Shown: piece by piece, positions 21,188-31,500 of the stretch
Position numbering within the stretch: position 1 is the first letter of the stretch
Layout of the letters: every line of letters starts with the position of its first letter
Assembly (NCBI RefSeq): GCF_004358345.1
Contig: NZ_CP037952.1
Location: forward strand, 2,852,001 to 2,916,000
Length of the DNA: 64,000 nt
From: Parashewanella spongiae
GTDB lineage: Bacteria; Pseudomonadota; Gammaproteobacteria; Enterobacterales; Shewanellaceae
Reading direction: 5' to 3'
Notes under the pieces: model-generated
What the model saw: the letters and a program-made list of their open reading frames with translations, nothing else
Told to the model about the DNA's origin: nothing
Database searches by the model: none
Program-made: the position numbers and the translations under genes

Positions 21188-21411
21188 ATGATAGAGCTGA
21201 CTGAGTATATGGCGTTGCGCTATTTCGCACGCTTACCTCTCTATTATGCCGAATCAAGTTCGCTTTCGCTGTGTACCTCTAACTTCCTATGGCTTCCTTC
21301 AGACCTTGCCGTTAGCCCGCAACCCCCTTGCCATTCGGATTATCTTCCCCTCAGTCTGGGTGATACAGGCTTCTTTCTGCCTGTCGGGTTTGCCAGCTTC
21401 GCTGGGCAAAC

Positions 21412-21440
21412 AAAAAAAAGGCGCTAAAAGCGCCTTTTTT
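21412..21440 (-). terminator. Rho-independent terminator of bamC
   Basis: Stem GGCGCT/AGCGCC extended by A6/T6 arms with an AAA loop, 27 bp beyond the bamC stop on the minus strand, ending in a run of T. It is also the apparent landing site of the group II intron at 20695-21411. Confidence 0.88.
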
Positions 21441-21466
21441 ACAAAATTAAACTTATTTCGAAAAGT

Positions 21467-22552
21467 CTAACCTCGATTTTCTTCCATCAACTTAGAAAGT
21501 GCAGGACCTACGCTATTAATCACCTCTGTGCTTAATGGCTCGTTTTCTTTGTCTCTTAGTTTAATGATTGATGTATTGTCATCGCCTTCTTCAACTGTTA
21601 TGCGATAAGTTCCATCTTCAAGAAGTAACTCATGGTCGTCTCCCCAAAGTGAACTCCAAAAACCTTCGTTATTTTTGAATTCAACAAAATACAGGCCTTT
21701 ACTCGTATCTATATCAATAATTTCGAAACCAACTTCCGGTAAGACAATTCTTAAACGCTGCCAAACTTTATCGAATGGTGCATTGGAAACCCAATGAGTA
21801 TCTTCTGAAGTGCTAATCACCTTAGTAGCAATACCTAATGAACGGGCTTTACGCTTCGCCTTTATTAAAGCTGTTCTTTCAGTACTAAAATATGATATAG
21901 CGCTATTTAGCATATCAATTGTGTATCGGCGTTTATCTTCACCGCTTAACAGTATTTTTTGTTCTGCACCATTATAATTTTCTTGATGATCAATTAATTT
22001 AATTGTTATATCACCTGTTCTACCATGAGGCTTAACATTTACGATAAATTCATAACGTTGTTTAAGATGATAGACTTTATCAGCTCCCCACATACTGGAT
22101 TCAATTATCTGACTTTTTTCAATCCAGTCAGTTTCGAAGCTAATTGGGTTGTCAGCCTTTTTGAGAATGGTAATATCACGTTTTACAAAAAAACTTTGAA
22201 GCGTAGAGATAATTTCAGATTTTAAGTTTATGTCTGGGTCAATAGACTCAACAACAACTTTAATATTATCAGCTCCCTCAACAACTCTTGTACCTTCCGC
22301 AGTTGCTAACACTTGAAGCGGCGGGCGGATATCCAGCATCGATCCAACATGCTTACCTTTAGTGGCTACAACTGAAGGTATTTTAAATTCATCATTATAA
22401 TCTGGATCTTTTAAACCTTCTGGTATCACCAACTTACCTTCTGTTTTAGCGTTAAGATATTCATGATCACCATTTGCTTGACGACGGTCGAGTGGTGTTG
22501 AACACGCTGTAATGGTCGCTATCAGGACCACAGGTGATAATTTTTTAAACAT
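21467..22552 (-). CDS. bamC: Outer-membrane assembly lipoprotein BamC
   Basis: Accessory lipoprotein of the BAM complex that inserts beta-barrel proteins. It is 361 residues, close to E. coli BamC. The lipoprotein signal ends in the lipobox ITAC with the lipidated cysteine at about residue 17, followed by STPLDRRQANGDHEYL, which corresponds to the unstructured BamD-binding segment. Two helix-grip domains follow (about 115-215 and 245-355); the second contains NAPFDKVWQRLRIVLPEVGF. It lies 3 bp downstream of dapA, the classical dapA-bamC pair. Confidence 0.93.
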   Translation of the reverse strand: MFKKLSPVVLIATITACSTPLDRRQANGDHEYLNAKTEGKLVIPEGLKDPDYNDEFKIPSVVATKGKHVGSMLDIRPPLQVLATAEGTRVVEGADNIKVVVESIDPDINLKSEIISTLQSFFVKRDITILKKADNPISFETDWIEKSQIIESSMWGADKVYHLKQRYEFIVNVKPHGRTGDITIKLIDHQENYNGAEQKILLSGEDKRRYTIDMLNSAISYFSTERTALIKAKRKARSLGIATKVISTSEDTHWVSNAPFDKVWQRLRIVLPEVGFEIIDIDTSKGLYFVEFKNNEGFWSSLWGDDHELLLEDGTYRITVEEGDDNTSIIKLRDKENEPLSTEVINSVGPALSKLMEENRG

Positions 22553-22555
22553 TAA

Positions 22556-23440
22556 TTAGTTAACCTCTATCTGGGCTTTTTCCATTGCTTCTATTAGCAG
22601 ACCATGATTTACCTTAGAAAGTTCAGTCAAAGGTAAACGAATATATTGATTTTTTATTATGCCCATTTTACAAGCAGCCCACTTAACAGGAATTGGGTTT
22701 GCTTCGATAAAAAGTGATTTATAAAGCCCTTGCATCAAAATGTCCAGTTCATCAGCTTTAATCACATTTCCCTCTAGGGATGCGGAACACATTTTTTTAA
22801 ACAAATTGGGAACAATATTATTCACAACTGAAATAACGCCTTGCCCGCCTTCCTGAAGGAAACGCTTGGCAGTGCCATCATCACCACTTAATAAAACAAA
22901 ATCATCCCCACACAGTTGCCTTAACTGCGAGACACGAGCCACGTCACCAGATGCTTCCTTAATTCCAATAATATTCGAAATCTTTGATAAAACCGCTACC
23001 GTTTCAGGCAACATATCAACAGCAGTACGACTAGGAACGTTATAAAGTATTTGTGGAATATCAGTAACGGCCGCAATAGACTTAAAGTGTGCGATTAAGC
23101 CTGCTGGAGAAGGTTTATTATAATATGGAGTCACACATAACATGGCATCAACACCAGTCAAAGCCAATTGTTTTGTTAGCTCTATAGCATGGGCTGTCGA
23201 ATTTGCACCGTTTCCTGCTATCACTGGAACTCGTTCATTGGTATAACGCACTGTGTGCTTTACTATGGCAATATGCTCTTCAACTGTAATGGTAGTTGAT
23301 TCACCTGTAGTGCCTACAACAACTATTCCGTCAGTGCCTTGCTCAATATGAAAATCAATAAGCTTTTCTAAATCATCATAATCAACCTGACCATCTTGAG
23401 TCATAGGCGTGATTAAGGCGACAAAACTTCCCTTAAACAT
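22556..23440 (-). CDS. dapA: 4-hydroxy-tetrahydrodipicolinate synthase
   Basis: First committed step to lysine and meso-diaminopimelate: pyruvate plus aspartate semialdehyde. It is a 294-residue TIM barrel. GTTGEST (about residue 43) carries the catalytic threonines, YYNKP and [12 protein letters not shown] the tyrosine and arginine, and IGIKEASGD the Schiff-base lysine at about residue 161. ATG at 23440. It is divergent from gcvR across 143 bp and coupled to bamC downstream. The semialdehyde comes from aspartokinases including ThrA in this window. Confidence 0.97.
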   Translation of the reverse strand: MFKGSFVALITPMTQDGQVDYDDLEKLIDFHIEQGTDGIVVVGTTGESTTITVEEHIAIVKHTVRYTNERVPVIAGNGANSTAHAIELTKQLALTGVDAMLCVTPYYNKPSPAGLIAHFKSIAAVTDIPQILYNVPSRTAVDMLPETVAVLSKISNIIGIKEASGDVARVSQLRQLCGDDFVLLSGDDGTAKRFLQEGGQGVISVVNNIVPNLFKKMCSASLEGNVIKADELDILMQGLYKSLFIEANPIPVKWAACKMGIIKNQYIRLPLTELSKVNHGLLIEAMEKAQIEVN

Positions 23441-23583
23441 CAGATATCCCCATACATTAGAGTTGCACTATGTTACTTATGGGACGATGTAATGACAAGC
23501 ACAAACAAAGAGATAATAATGTGGTAGCATTGCAAACCGCGACTTAAAGCGTACAAGACATTATTTCATTATCGAGGTATTTA

Positions 23584-24111
23584 ATGACCGAACATTTAGT
23601 TGTCACAGCTATGGGTACTGACCGCCCTGGTATTGTTAGTAAACTGGCTCGCCTTGCGAGTGACTGTGACTGCGATATTGTAGACAGTCGAATGGCCATT
23701 TTTGGCAATGAATTTACACTTATTCTTATGCTTTCAGGCTCTTGGTCTGCAATAACACGTATAGAAAGCAATATTCCAAGCTTGAGTGCCGAACTTGAAC
23801 TGCTAACTGTAGTTAAGAGAACTTCAAAATATATTCAAACGAACTATGCCACAAGATTAGAAATAAGTTTTACAGGTAAAGATGAGCGTGGCACGATGAA
23901 AGCCATTACTGAATTTCTCGCCGCTAAGCATGTAGATGTTGCTAGCCTTCGCTCCCACGCCGAAGAAGATAACTTAAGCCAGCAAATTCAATTAACGGTT
24001 AATGTACCTACCCAGATAAACTTAAATGAATTACAAAAAGACATACACAGTTTTGCTGCCTCTATTTCACTTGTTTGTGAAATCACTCAGCAAACTGATA
24101 TCAAAAAATAA
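23584..24111 (+). CDS. gcvR: Glycine cleavage system transcriptional repressor GcvR
   Basis: Small regulator with two ACT domains that, in E. coli, binds GcvA and blocks activation of gcvTHP when glycine is low. It is 175 residues: ACT1 at about 5-75 (LVVTAMGTDRPGIVSKLARL) and ACT2 at about 92-165 (LEISFTGKDERGTMKAITEF). No DNA-binding domain, as expected. It lies 23 bp before bcp on the same strand and is divergent from dapA, the typical order. Confidence 0.92.
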   Translation: MTEHLVVTAMGTDRPGIVSKLARLASDCDCDIVDSRMAIFGNEFTLILMLSGSWSAITRIESNIPSLSAELELLTVVKRTSKYIQTNYATRLEISFTGKDERGTMKAITEFLAAKHVDVASLRSHAEEDNLSQQIQLTVNVPTQINLNELQKDIHSFAASISLVCEITQQTDIKK

Positions 24112-24134
24112 TTTTTAACAACTTAGGTAAAAAT

Positions 24135-24602
24135 ATGACAGCTTTAGAGCAAAACGATCAGGCTCCTCAATTTACATTACAAGATCAATTTTGTACCGAG
24201 CATTCGTTATCTGATGCACTTAAAAACGGACCTGTTTTAGTTTATTTTTATCCAAAAGCCAGTACTCCTGGCTGCACTGTGCAAGCTTGTGGCTTACGTG
24301 ACTCAGTAAAAGCTTTAGCTAGCCATAATGTAACTATTTTTGGTATCAGCCCAGATCCAGTGGCAAGATTGAAAAAGTTTTCTGATAAACAAGAGCTCAA
24401 TTTTACTCTGCTAAGCGATGAAGATCACAGCATTTGTGATAAATTCGGGATTTGGCAACTCAAAAAGTTTATGGGTAAAGAGTATATGGGCGTGGTGAGA
24501 ACAAGCTTTTTAATCAACCAATCTGGTTATATCGAGCATGTATTCAACAAGTTTAAAACTAAAAATCACCATGAAGTTGTTTTAGATTATTTGAATCGCT
24601 AA
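24135..24602 (+). CDS. bcp: Thioredoxin-dependent peroxiredoxin Bcp/PrxQ
   Basis: Cytoplasmic peroxidase for H2O2 and organic peroxides. It is 155 residues with a thioredoxin fold. The peroxidatic cysteine is in YFYPKASTPGCTVQACGLRD at about residue 47, with the resolving cysteine five residues later, the atypical 2-Cys arrangement. The arginine of the active site is in VVRTSFLI. It probably shares a transcript with gcvR. TrxB in this window is an indirect electron source through thioredoxin. Confidence 0.95.
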   Translation: MTALEQNDQAPQFTLQDQFCTEHSLSDALKNGPVLVYFYPKASTPGCTVQACGLRDSVKALASHNVTIFGISPDPVARLKKFSDKQELNFTLLSDEDHSICDKFGIWQLKKFMGKEYMGVVRTSFLINQSGYIEHVFNKFKTKNHHEVVLDYLNR

Positions 24603-24660
24603 GGAACGCCCTAGTAGTCACTCAATAATCAGCCATTTTAGAATGTTGTTAATAAATTTA

Positions 24661-24704
24661 AGCTCTCCGTAATCAAACCTTTATTGATTTCATTACGGAG
24701 AGTC
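24661..24704. repeat. Long stem-loop downstream of bcp
   Basis: CTCTCCGTAAT and ATTACGGAGAG form an 11-bp stem at 24663-24703, with an inner ATCAA/TTGAT pairing. There is no U-run on either side, so it may be a processed 3' end or a weak bidirectional terminator between the convergent bcp and the 24768 gene. Confidence 0.5.
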
Positions 24705-24767
24705 TAAGTCAATATAGATTATTGTAATTGTCAGAACTTTGTGTCTGGTTAAAGTAGCCTACTCTAC

Positions 24768-26555
24768 TTAAATAAAGTCATATTCTTTCATATCCACAAC
24801 AGTACTTGTTTTAGCTTTTTGGGCTGCTTTAGCTTTTTCTGACTTTTTAAGTTCCTTTAACTGAATGATTTCAAATTCATCATTTTTCTTGTTATCTTGA
24901 GCAGCAGAACGTGTATCAGGCTTATTTACTGTGACTTTTGTTGACTGAGTTCTTGCTTTTAACAATTCAAAAGCTAGGTCACTATAATTAAAAGTTTTAT
25001 CAGCTTTATGTCGGATTAAAATAACCGCAGCTTCATCAAATGTCGCGTTCAAATTATCGGTAGTACGATTCAATTCTCGTTGCATTTTATATATTGCTTT
25101 TCTAGCATCACTTCGGTGTTTAATGAAGATCCCGAAAACGGTCATTGTACTTAGCACTGCAAAAACGCCACCAATTGTTCCACCAACAATTGCCCCTAAA
25201 GTGATATCATCACCTTCTTCATCACTAGAAGAATTGGTGGGTCTAAGAGATTCTTCCAATGCTTCAATAGCATCCACAATTGCAAAATCATCGCCTGCTC
25301 TAATTTTAACTACTGGTGACAAACTGGGGACTACCCCTTCAAATAAACAATCATCATTTAAATGATTTCGTATATCACCCCAAAGGTAAATCTTTCCTTT
25401 ATGAAGGATTTCTTGTGTTGCAGGAATATAAAGCCCTTTACTACCAAATTTAGGGTATAAAGAAGCCATGGTTTCACCAAGTGTAGCTGCATTTACTACA
25501 TCACCCATATGGGGGATTTTTATATTGTCACTGTCGACAAAAAAATCAATTAAAGTATCATTAACTTCAGACAAAGTATCGACACAGGTAATACTTGGCG
25601 CATCTGCAGTTTGATTTTGCTCAACGATACCCCTAAACACATCTTCCAGAGAATCTCGGTCTATTGAAACAGCATTACCACGAGCCACTGCATCTGGAGC
25701 GAAATCGCCATTAATTTCTACAAATGACGTAATATTTTTCCATTTAATATAACTTCCTTCGAAATAAACATATTTTTCTGGACCAATACAAATAAAATTT
25801 TCAGTATTATTATCTAAAACATCAAAATCAAACTGATCAAATAATCCAGCAAGGTCAACAACTTCACCGTAAAGATGTCCTTGTAAAGGAAAAGCGTTAT
25901 CTACCATCTTATCTAATCCGCATTCGCCGTTTGTTGTAACAAAAATGAAATCATCAGGATTAGTTGGTTCACAAAATTGAGTTTCATTCATTTCAGTATC
26001 GTTCATTTGTCGAACATATCGGCCAACGCTTCTTTGCGAGATAGATTTAGGTGATAATTGTTTATCTCCCATAAAGTTTGAAAACTTTTGGCCTATAACT
26101 TGTCCGCCTGCATTAAACAAAGCAGCACCTGATATTGAAAATAATATGTCACTAATTGTTTTTAGTACGACGTTTGTTTTTTTAGGCGGCGATAATTTGT
26201 CAGACACTTTTTTACCTGCATAGCCACCAGCTATACCTAAAATTGCTTGTGGAATTGATTTAGAAAATGAGTATGCTGCGGCAGTTCCTGTGAAAAACTC
26301 AGCCATTCTTCCACAAAATTTGGCATTTTTTTCTGTCATAAAGAAAAGAGAGCCTGCAGTTGTACACAAACCAACAATGTGTGTTCCTGCTCCGAGAGAT
26401 GCCCCAGCATAAGCACCTACCGCAATGCCAGCAGGCCCACCGGGGATGCCTGCTATACCTCCAACAGCTATACCTGTGCCAACTTTATGTGCCGCTTTTG
26501 TAGTTGAGTTTTCGATTGTTCTTAAAAAACTTCCTGTTACTGAATTAATTGCCAT
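24768..26555 (-). CDS. Large hypothetical membrane protein, paralogue of the 27304 gene
   Basis: 595 residues, function not recognised. The N-terminus (about residues 20-130) is glycine- and alanine-rich and hydrophobic, with GGIAGIPGGPAGIAVGAYAG, suggesting glycine-zipper helices. Residues ~185-440 are a soluble acidic region with at least two diverged units ending in an aromatic motif such as KGKIYLWGDI. One membrane span lies at about 450-480 (IVGGTIGGVFAVLSTMTVFG), followed by basic DARKAIYKMQRE and HKADKTFNYSD, then a charged tail. Positive charges after the span predict the tail inside and the repeats outside the cytoplasm. ATG at 26555 with AGGAA upstream. The larger neighbour shares every one of these parts. 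Confidence 0.75.
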   Translation of the reverse strand: MAINSVTGSFLRTIENSTTKAAHKVGTGIAVGGIAGIPGGPAGIAVGAYAGASLGAGTHIVGLCTTAGSLFFMTEKNAKFCGRMAEFFTGTAAAYSFSKSIPQAILGIAGGYAGKKVSDKLSPPKKTNVVLKTISDILFSISGAALFNAGGQVIGQKFSNFMGDKQLSPKSISQRSVGRYVRQMNDTEMNETQFCEPTNPDDFIFVTTNGECGLDKMVDNAFPLQGHLYGEVVDLAGLFDQFDFDVLDNNTENFICIGPEKYVYFEGSYIKWKNITSFVEINGDFAPDAVARGNAVSIDRDSLEDVFRGIVEQNQTADAPSITCVDTLSEVNDTLIDFFVDSDNIKIPHMGDVVNAATLGETMASLYPKFGSKGLYIPATQEILHKGKIYLWGDIRNHLNDDCLFEGVVPSLSPVVKIRAGDDFAIVDAIEALEESLRPTNSSSDEEGDDITLGAIVGGTIGGVFAVLSTMTVFGIFIKHRSDARKAIYKMQRELNRTTDNLNATFDEAAVILIRHKADKTFNYSDLAFELLKARTQSTKVTVNKPDTRSAAQDNKKNDEFEIIQLKELKKSEKAKAAQKAKTSTVVDMKEYDFI

Positions 26556-27303
26556 TTATAAGTTCCTGTAGTAATTAAAAAGGTTTTATTTAAAAATGTG
26601 AGTTAATTTTTCATTAAACATTAATAAACCATTTATATTTATTTTTTGGAATTGCGATAGTTAACTTTTTAAATTTGGCTTTATAAATGAGCTTATTTGT
26701 TTGAGTTAATATATTCGTAGCTCAATAATATTAAAGGCTACACAAAGCATCATTTCTTTATAAAATGCTATCAACATATAACGACATAAAAATGACTTTA
26801 TTAACAAGAAGCCATATTGTATTTGATTGTGAGCGCCAAAATCTCTTTGGTCATAAAATATAAAACCGAGTTAAGCATAGTCCGCGAATAGTATACGAAC
26901 ACATTAATTTTATATTTTGGGACAACTTAATAAACGCTATTGATCAAATAACTTTCAAAGTTTGATTTTTCTATTAACTACTACATTATTAATTTTAATA
27001 AAGCCCGCTATTTATTTCCGCTTATAAAAAATTTTTTGGTTGTCATATTTAAATTACATCCAACTATGTTCAGACCAATCGCACAAGAGAGTGATATAAG
27101 CACAACTCCATGTGGTAATTTAGTGCCTTATATTCGAATACCCAAAGTCACTGGATTCCAGTTTTCACGGGAATGACGGATTGTAAAGTCTACGGTTTTA
27201 CTCGAAAAACATTCATGCGTTTACCCTGCAATTATGACTCTCTTTAATTCGGCTGTTGAGTACCATTTCAATTTTTTGAAATTTCATGTAGCTAAGAATT
27301 TGA
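26556..27303. other. 748-bp AT-rich spacer between the two paralogues
   Basis: No coding sequence is supported. It should hold the promoter of the 24768 gene. At 27149-27178 there is a short palindromic repeat, CACTGGATTCCAG followed by CGGGAATGAC, of the REP type also seen inside element D at 33960-34050. Confidence 0.6.
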
Positions 27304-28500
27304 TTATCCCAGTTTACTCACTGCACTTTTGTCAAATTCTTTAACGTCTTTATCGCCTTCGAGCCTTACCTCTATTTTGTCACCCTTGTTGACCTTAACA
27401 AAGGTAGCTGCTGTTACTGTGTTCCAAAATGTGCCCTTTTTAATCACAACATTTACCTTTTCACCTTTTTGAAAGGTAACCTGTGGTTCAGGTGATTTTA
27501 TTGCTGCTGATAGTATTGCACTTGGTTTGTGTGTCGCTTTTGTGACGGTTTCAGGTTGTTTTATTACCTCCTTAGTGACGCCTTTTGCTGCTTCTTTTTT
27601 TACTGCTGGTTTAGGAATTTCTAGTTTAGAGGCTTCTACCTTAGGGGATACCAATTTACTCACTGAACTTTTTTCAAACTCTTTATCTTCTTTATCACCT
27701 TTAAGCCTTACCACTACTATATCACCCTTAACCTTAACAAAGGTTGCAGACGTTACTGTATTTCCAAACATATTTTTTTTAGTCACCACATTAACTGTTT
27801 CACCTTTTCTAAAGGTAATCGCTGGCTCATGTTTATTTCCTGTTGTTGAAGGTGCAGCACTCACTTTAGGGATCGTTTTTTCGACGCTTTCTGGCTGTTT
27901 CGTTATCGGCATCTTGGAGACATCTTTTTCTACTTCAGTTTCAACTTCTTTTTTTACTGATGGTTTAGGGGCTTCGGCCTTAGGAACGGCTTGTTTATTC
28001 ACTAAACTTTTTTCAAATTCTTTATCTTCTTTATCGCCTTTAAGCCTTACGACTATTTTGTCACCATTGACCTTAACAACGGTTGCAGACGTTACTGTAT
28101 CCCCAAACATACTTTTTTTAGTCACCACATTAACTGTGTCACCTTTTCTAAAGGTAATCGCTGGCTCAAGTTTTTTTGCTGTTGTTGAAGATGTTGCACT
28201 CGCTTTCGGTGTCGCTTTTGCGCCGCTTTCTAGCTGTTTAGTTATCGGATTCTTGGGAACGTCACTTGCTGCATCTTTTTTCGCTGGGAGTCTAGATGCT
28301 TCAGCCTTAGGATCGGCCTGTTTTCTCACTATACTTTTGTCAAATTCTTTATCAAGGTTATCCCCTTTAAGCCTTACCACGACTTTATTGCCCTTATTCT
28401 TAACCACGGTGGCAGACGTTAATGTATCTCCAAGTATGTTTGTTTTAGTCACCACTGTGACTGCTTCACCTTTTCTAAAGGTAATCGCCGGCTCAAGCTT
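27304..28500 (-). repeat. Four tandem SH3-like coding repeats
   Basis: Four blocks of about 55 codons (near 28318-28490, 28010-28175, 27655-27820 and 27304-27480) separated by proline/lysine-rich linkers. Each encodes a TFRKGE-type start, a VNVVTKK strand, a TVTSATVVKV strand, a VVRLKGDK strand and an EFDKS end. A fifth, divergent copy is near 28668-28850. The five-strand pattern suggests a Tudor/KOW-type SH3 barrel; this is inference. Confidence 0.8.
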
Positions 28501-31500
28501 TTTTTCTTTATTAGGAGGTGTTGTACTCGCTTTAGGTGTCGATTTTTGGGCGCTTTCTGGTGGTTTTGGCATCACTGGCGGCTTGGTTGAAACCATCTCT
28601 AAATCAACCCATTTTTCTTTATCTACTCCACTTTTAACAGAACGTGATTTGACTGCTACAGATGCTTTACGAACAGCAGTTAAATCAAACTCTTTTACTT
28701 TTCCTGATGATGTGCAAATAAATGCTTTTTTATTTGCGGTATCAATATGGTCAATTGTCCCTCTAGCCACAACAGAAGCACCAGTAATTTTCGATCCTGT
28801 TAAACATAAAACCTCGACACTCTCACCGACTGCAAATAAAGCTTTTACATTTGACGTACCCCCTGCTTTTCTAAGTACTTTTACTTCTTCAGTAATCGCT
28901 TTAAAATCCATTTTTTTATCAGTTTTATGCTGCAGTAATATGTACTTAGCTTCCTGCTCACTCAAGCGTAAAGCCCCATTAGTCTCAGCGCTGACTTCTT
29001 TTTTCAGTTTATAAATGGCTTTTTTTGCTTGCCTTCTGGTCACTATACAAGTACCAAAAATGGTACACCCAATAAGAGAAGTCGCACCAACCGCTACTCC
29101 AGCAGGCAATCCATATTTTTCAACGACATCTAATACTAGGCTTTGCCTGTATCGATTGATTGCACTAATAAGAGTTGACTCAGTGACTCCTTTGTAAGCA
29201 TTAAGCTCACCATCTACTGTTTCGAGTGATTGTTCACAGGTATTTTGCTCTGGCAAAAAGGGAGCAATATCTCTCCACAAATAAACTCTGTCCTCATGCA
29301 TGATTTCTTGATTGCTATTAATCGCTAAACCAGTAGTGCTCCATTGAGGATATGATTGAACAAATATTTGGCTAATGTTATTAACTTCTATCACTTCCGT
29401 TGAATTTAAAAAATCTACCTGAAAACTACATTCACGTTCCGCAAAACTAGCTCTTGGTGCCTGCTCAATGCTTTTAAAGAGTGTATCTCTGCTGACATTT
29501 CGCCATGCATTTCTATCCCTCACACAGGCGCTATCTTCATAATTAAAGCCCCTAGACACGTCTTGCCATAAAACATGTTTTTCACCGTTAAACACAATAT
29601 CATTGGGGGCTAACTCTACGGCGCTGCCATTTTGGAATGCTGTAGATAAATCGTCGGCATGAACAACATTTCCATAAATAATGGGTGTTTTTCGATTATC
29701 AACAAAGCAAATTCGGTCAAGTGCTTTAGGTGCATTAATTATCGCTTGACGCATTTGCTCAACACCGACTTTTTTTATTCCCCTGCTTTCAAGATGGCAC
29801 TCTGACAAAAGTGGTTTGACATCACGCCAGTAACTGATGTGATTACCGCCTGCCGAGACCAAGGCGTCATCAGGAATATTTAGCCCTCGTGAATCGGTAA
29901 TGTTACCAATATCTTCTACGGATATAGGGTGGTATTGAGCATCATTTAGCACAACAGGTGAGTCACAAGTCCTAAAGGCTCGCCTTAAAAAACGACGAGT
30001 TAAGGTTCTGCTGTTTATGCTTCCGGGATAACGTGAAGAGTCACTGCATATCCCTCGAGAGGCCGCACTGCTTTGTAACCGCCTTTCGAAAGTTACCCAA
30101 GGGATACTCACGAAACCATCTGTCACCATAGGAGGGTTAGCACTGCTTTCAACCAATGCCTGCCCAAGTACATCGATGGTAATATCATCAAGATGTAAAA
30201 CGCCATTGCTAGCATCCATTGAAGCTGTTGTGCAGTTAGAAACAATATCGTTATAAGCTTGGTTATAGTCAGTGATAGTTAAAAATTCAGTATTGGGTTG
30301 CCCCTGATTATTACCCTCGCATCGAGCATGTGGGTTTTTCTCCCTCACTTTTTGATAAAACATGGACCAAGGTACAAGAATATTATTATTAGGAGTCCTT
30401 ACCATCACATTCGAATTTGGGCTTAATGCTTGGTTGAATTCACTTGGTATGTCTGTGGTGTTAATTACGCTACCAAAAGGAAGGATAAGCGCTGAATTAC
30501 AATCGTAGGCTTTTGCGTCCGGAGGCACGCATTGATTACTCACATTAACGGGTGTTGCGTGGAATTGCTTAAATGAAGTGCCTTGCCTAAATTTAACTCC
30601 ATGGCCTCCACCGTTACAATTGACAAATACTGGGGTACAACCTTCCATATAAGACGGTATGCTATCAGTGGTACTACTAGCGCCGCGAATTTGAAGAATT
30701 TCAAATATTGGCACACAACCAGTTGACTTAATTTTAGCAGGCGCAAGCCCTACAATCCCTTGATTATTTACAGTATTTCTAACAGAGCATTCTTCGACCC
30801 CGCCCAAAGGTTTAATTGCCCCACGATTATCATCTCTACCTAATGGTACAAACCACTTTCGTCTATTTACTCCCCTCCCCATATCTACACAATTTTCAGC
30901 ATCTCTGCTCACTCGAGGATGCTGCCGTGGTGGCTCATTCATTTTAGGGTTTTCATTCACCGATAGAATATTGCGCCCTCCCCCCATCCTTGATGGATTA
31001 TGACTATTATCTGGTGGACCATCTCTAATATCTACTTGTTTAGGATTGGTTAACAAACCTTCTAATGTGTCATCGTTTATTGGCGCTTTATGGTTTGCTT
31101 TTAGTGGCGAATCATCGTGCTTTTCAATCAAAAGAGTGTTTTCGGGTTGTTTAATGTCGCTTTCATCGTCACTTACATAGCCTTCATCGTTTTCAACGGT
31201 TGGTGCTGATGCATAATCCAGTGCTGTGCCCGCTAATTTTGTACCGCCATAACCGGCTGTTGTACCAACAAAAAAATTCGTTATACATCGTAAGTAACTG
31301 TCTTTGGGTACATCTAACTTGTCTTGTACGCTATTTGACACGGCAACAGCGCCTTTACTCGCCAATATACCAGATGTACCTGTAATGGCACCGTGAACAA
31401 GGCCTTGTGGAGCGAGCGCCCCAGCAAATGTACCTTGAAGAGCTGTTTTTATACCGCTTGTTGTATATTTTCCTACTGTACTTTCTTTAACCTTATCAGG

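Larger units (their letters stand above)
20695..21411 (-). mobile_element. Gutted group II intron (class C-like) after the bamC terminator
   Basis: Reading the minus strand: the 5' end GTTTGCCCAGCG starts directly after the T-run of the bamC terminator, followed by domain I text including AATCCGAATGGCAAGG and GGCTAACGGCAAGGTC. At the other end is domain V at 20735-20765 (GAGCCGTATAAG ... GGTACGGTTC), then a domain VI hairpin and the terminus CCTACTCGAT. Insertion right behind a transcription terminator is the habit of class C introns. Most of the protein gene is missing and a MITE-B sits in its place. Dead. Confidence 0.8.

Noticed and set aside
21188-21470. Two overlapping plus-strand frames of 74-79 codons
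   Set aside because: They are antisense to group II intron domain I and the bamC terminator; similar short frames often arise opposite intron RNA.
27527-29014. A 495-codon open frame on the plus strand
   Set aside because: It is antisense to the repetitive SH3-like tail of the 27304 gene; its long openness follows from the biased codons (Lys/Val/Thr-rich) on the other strand, and its product is a low-complexity Ser/Leu/Thr repeat without recognisable features.
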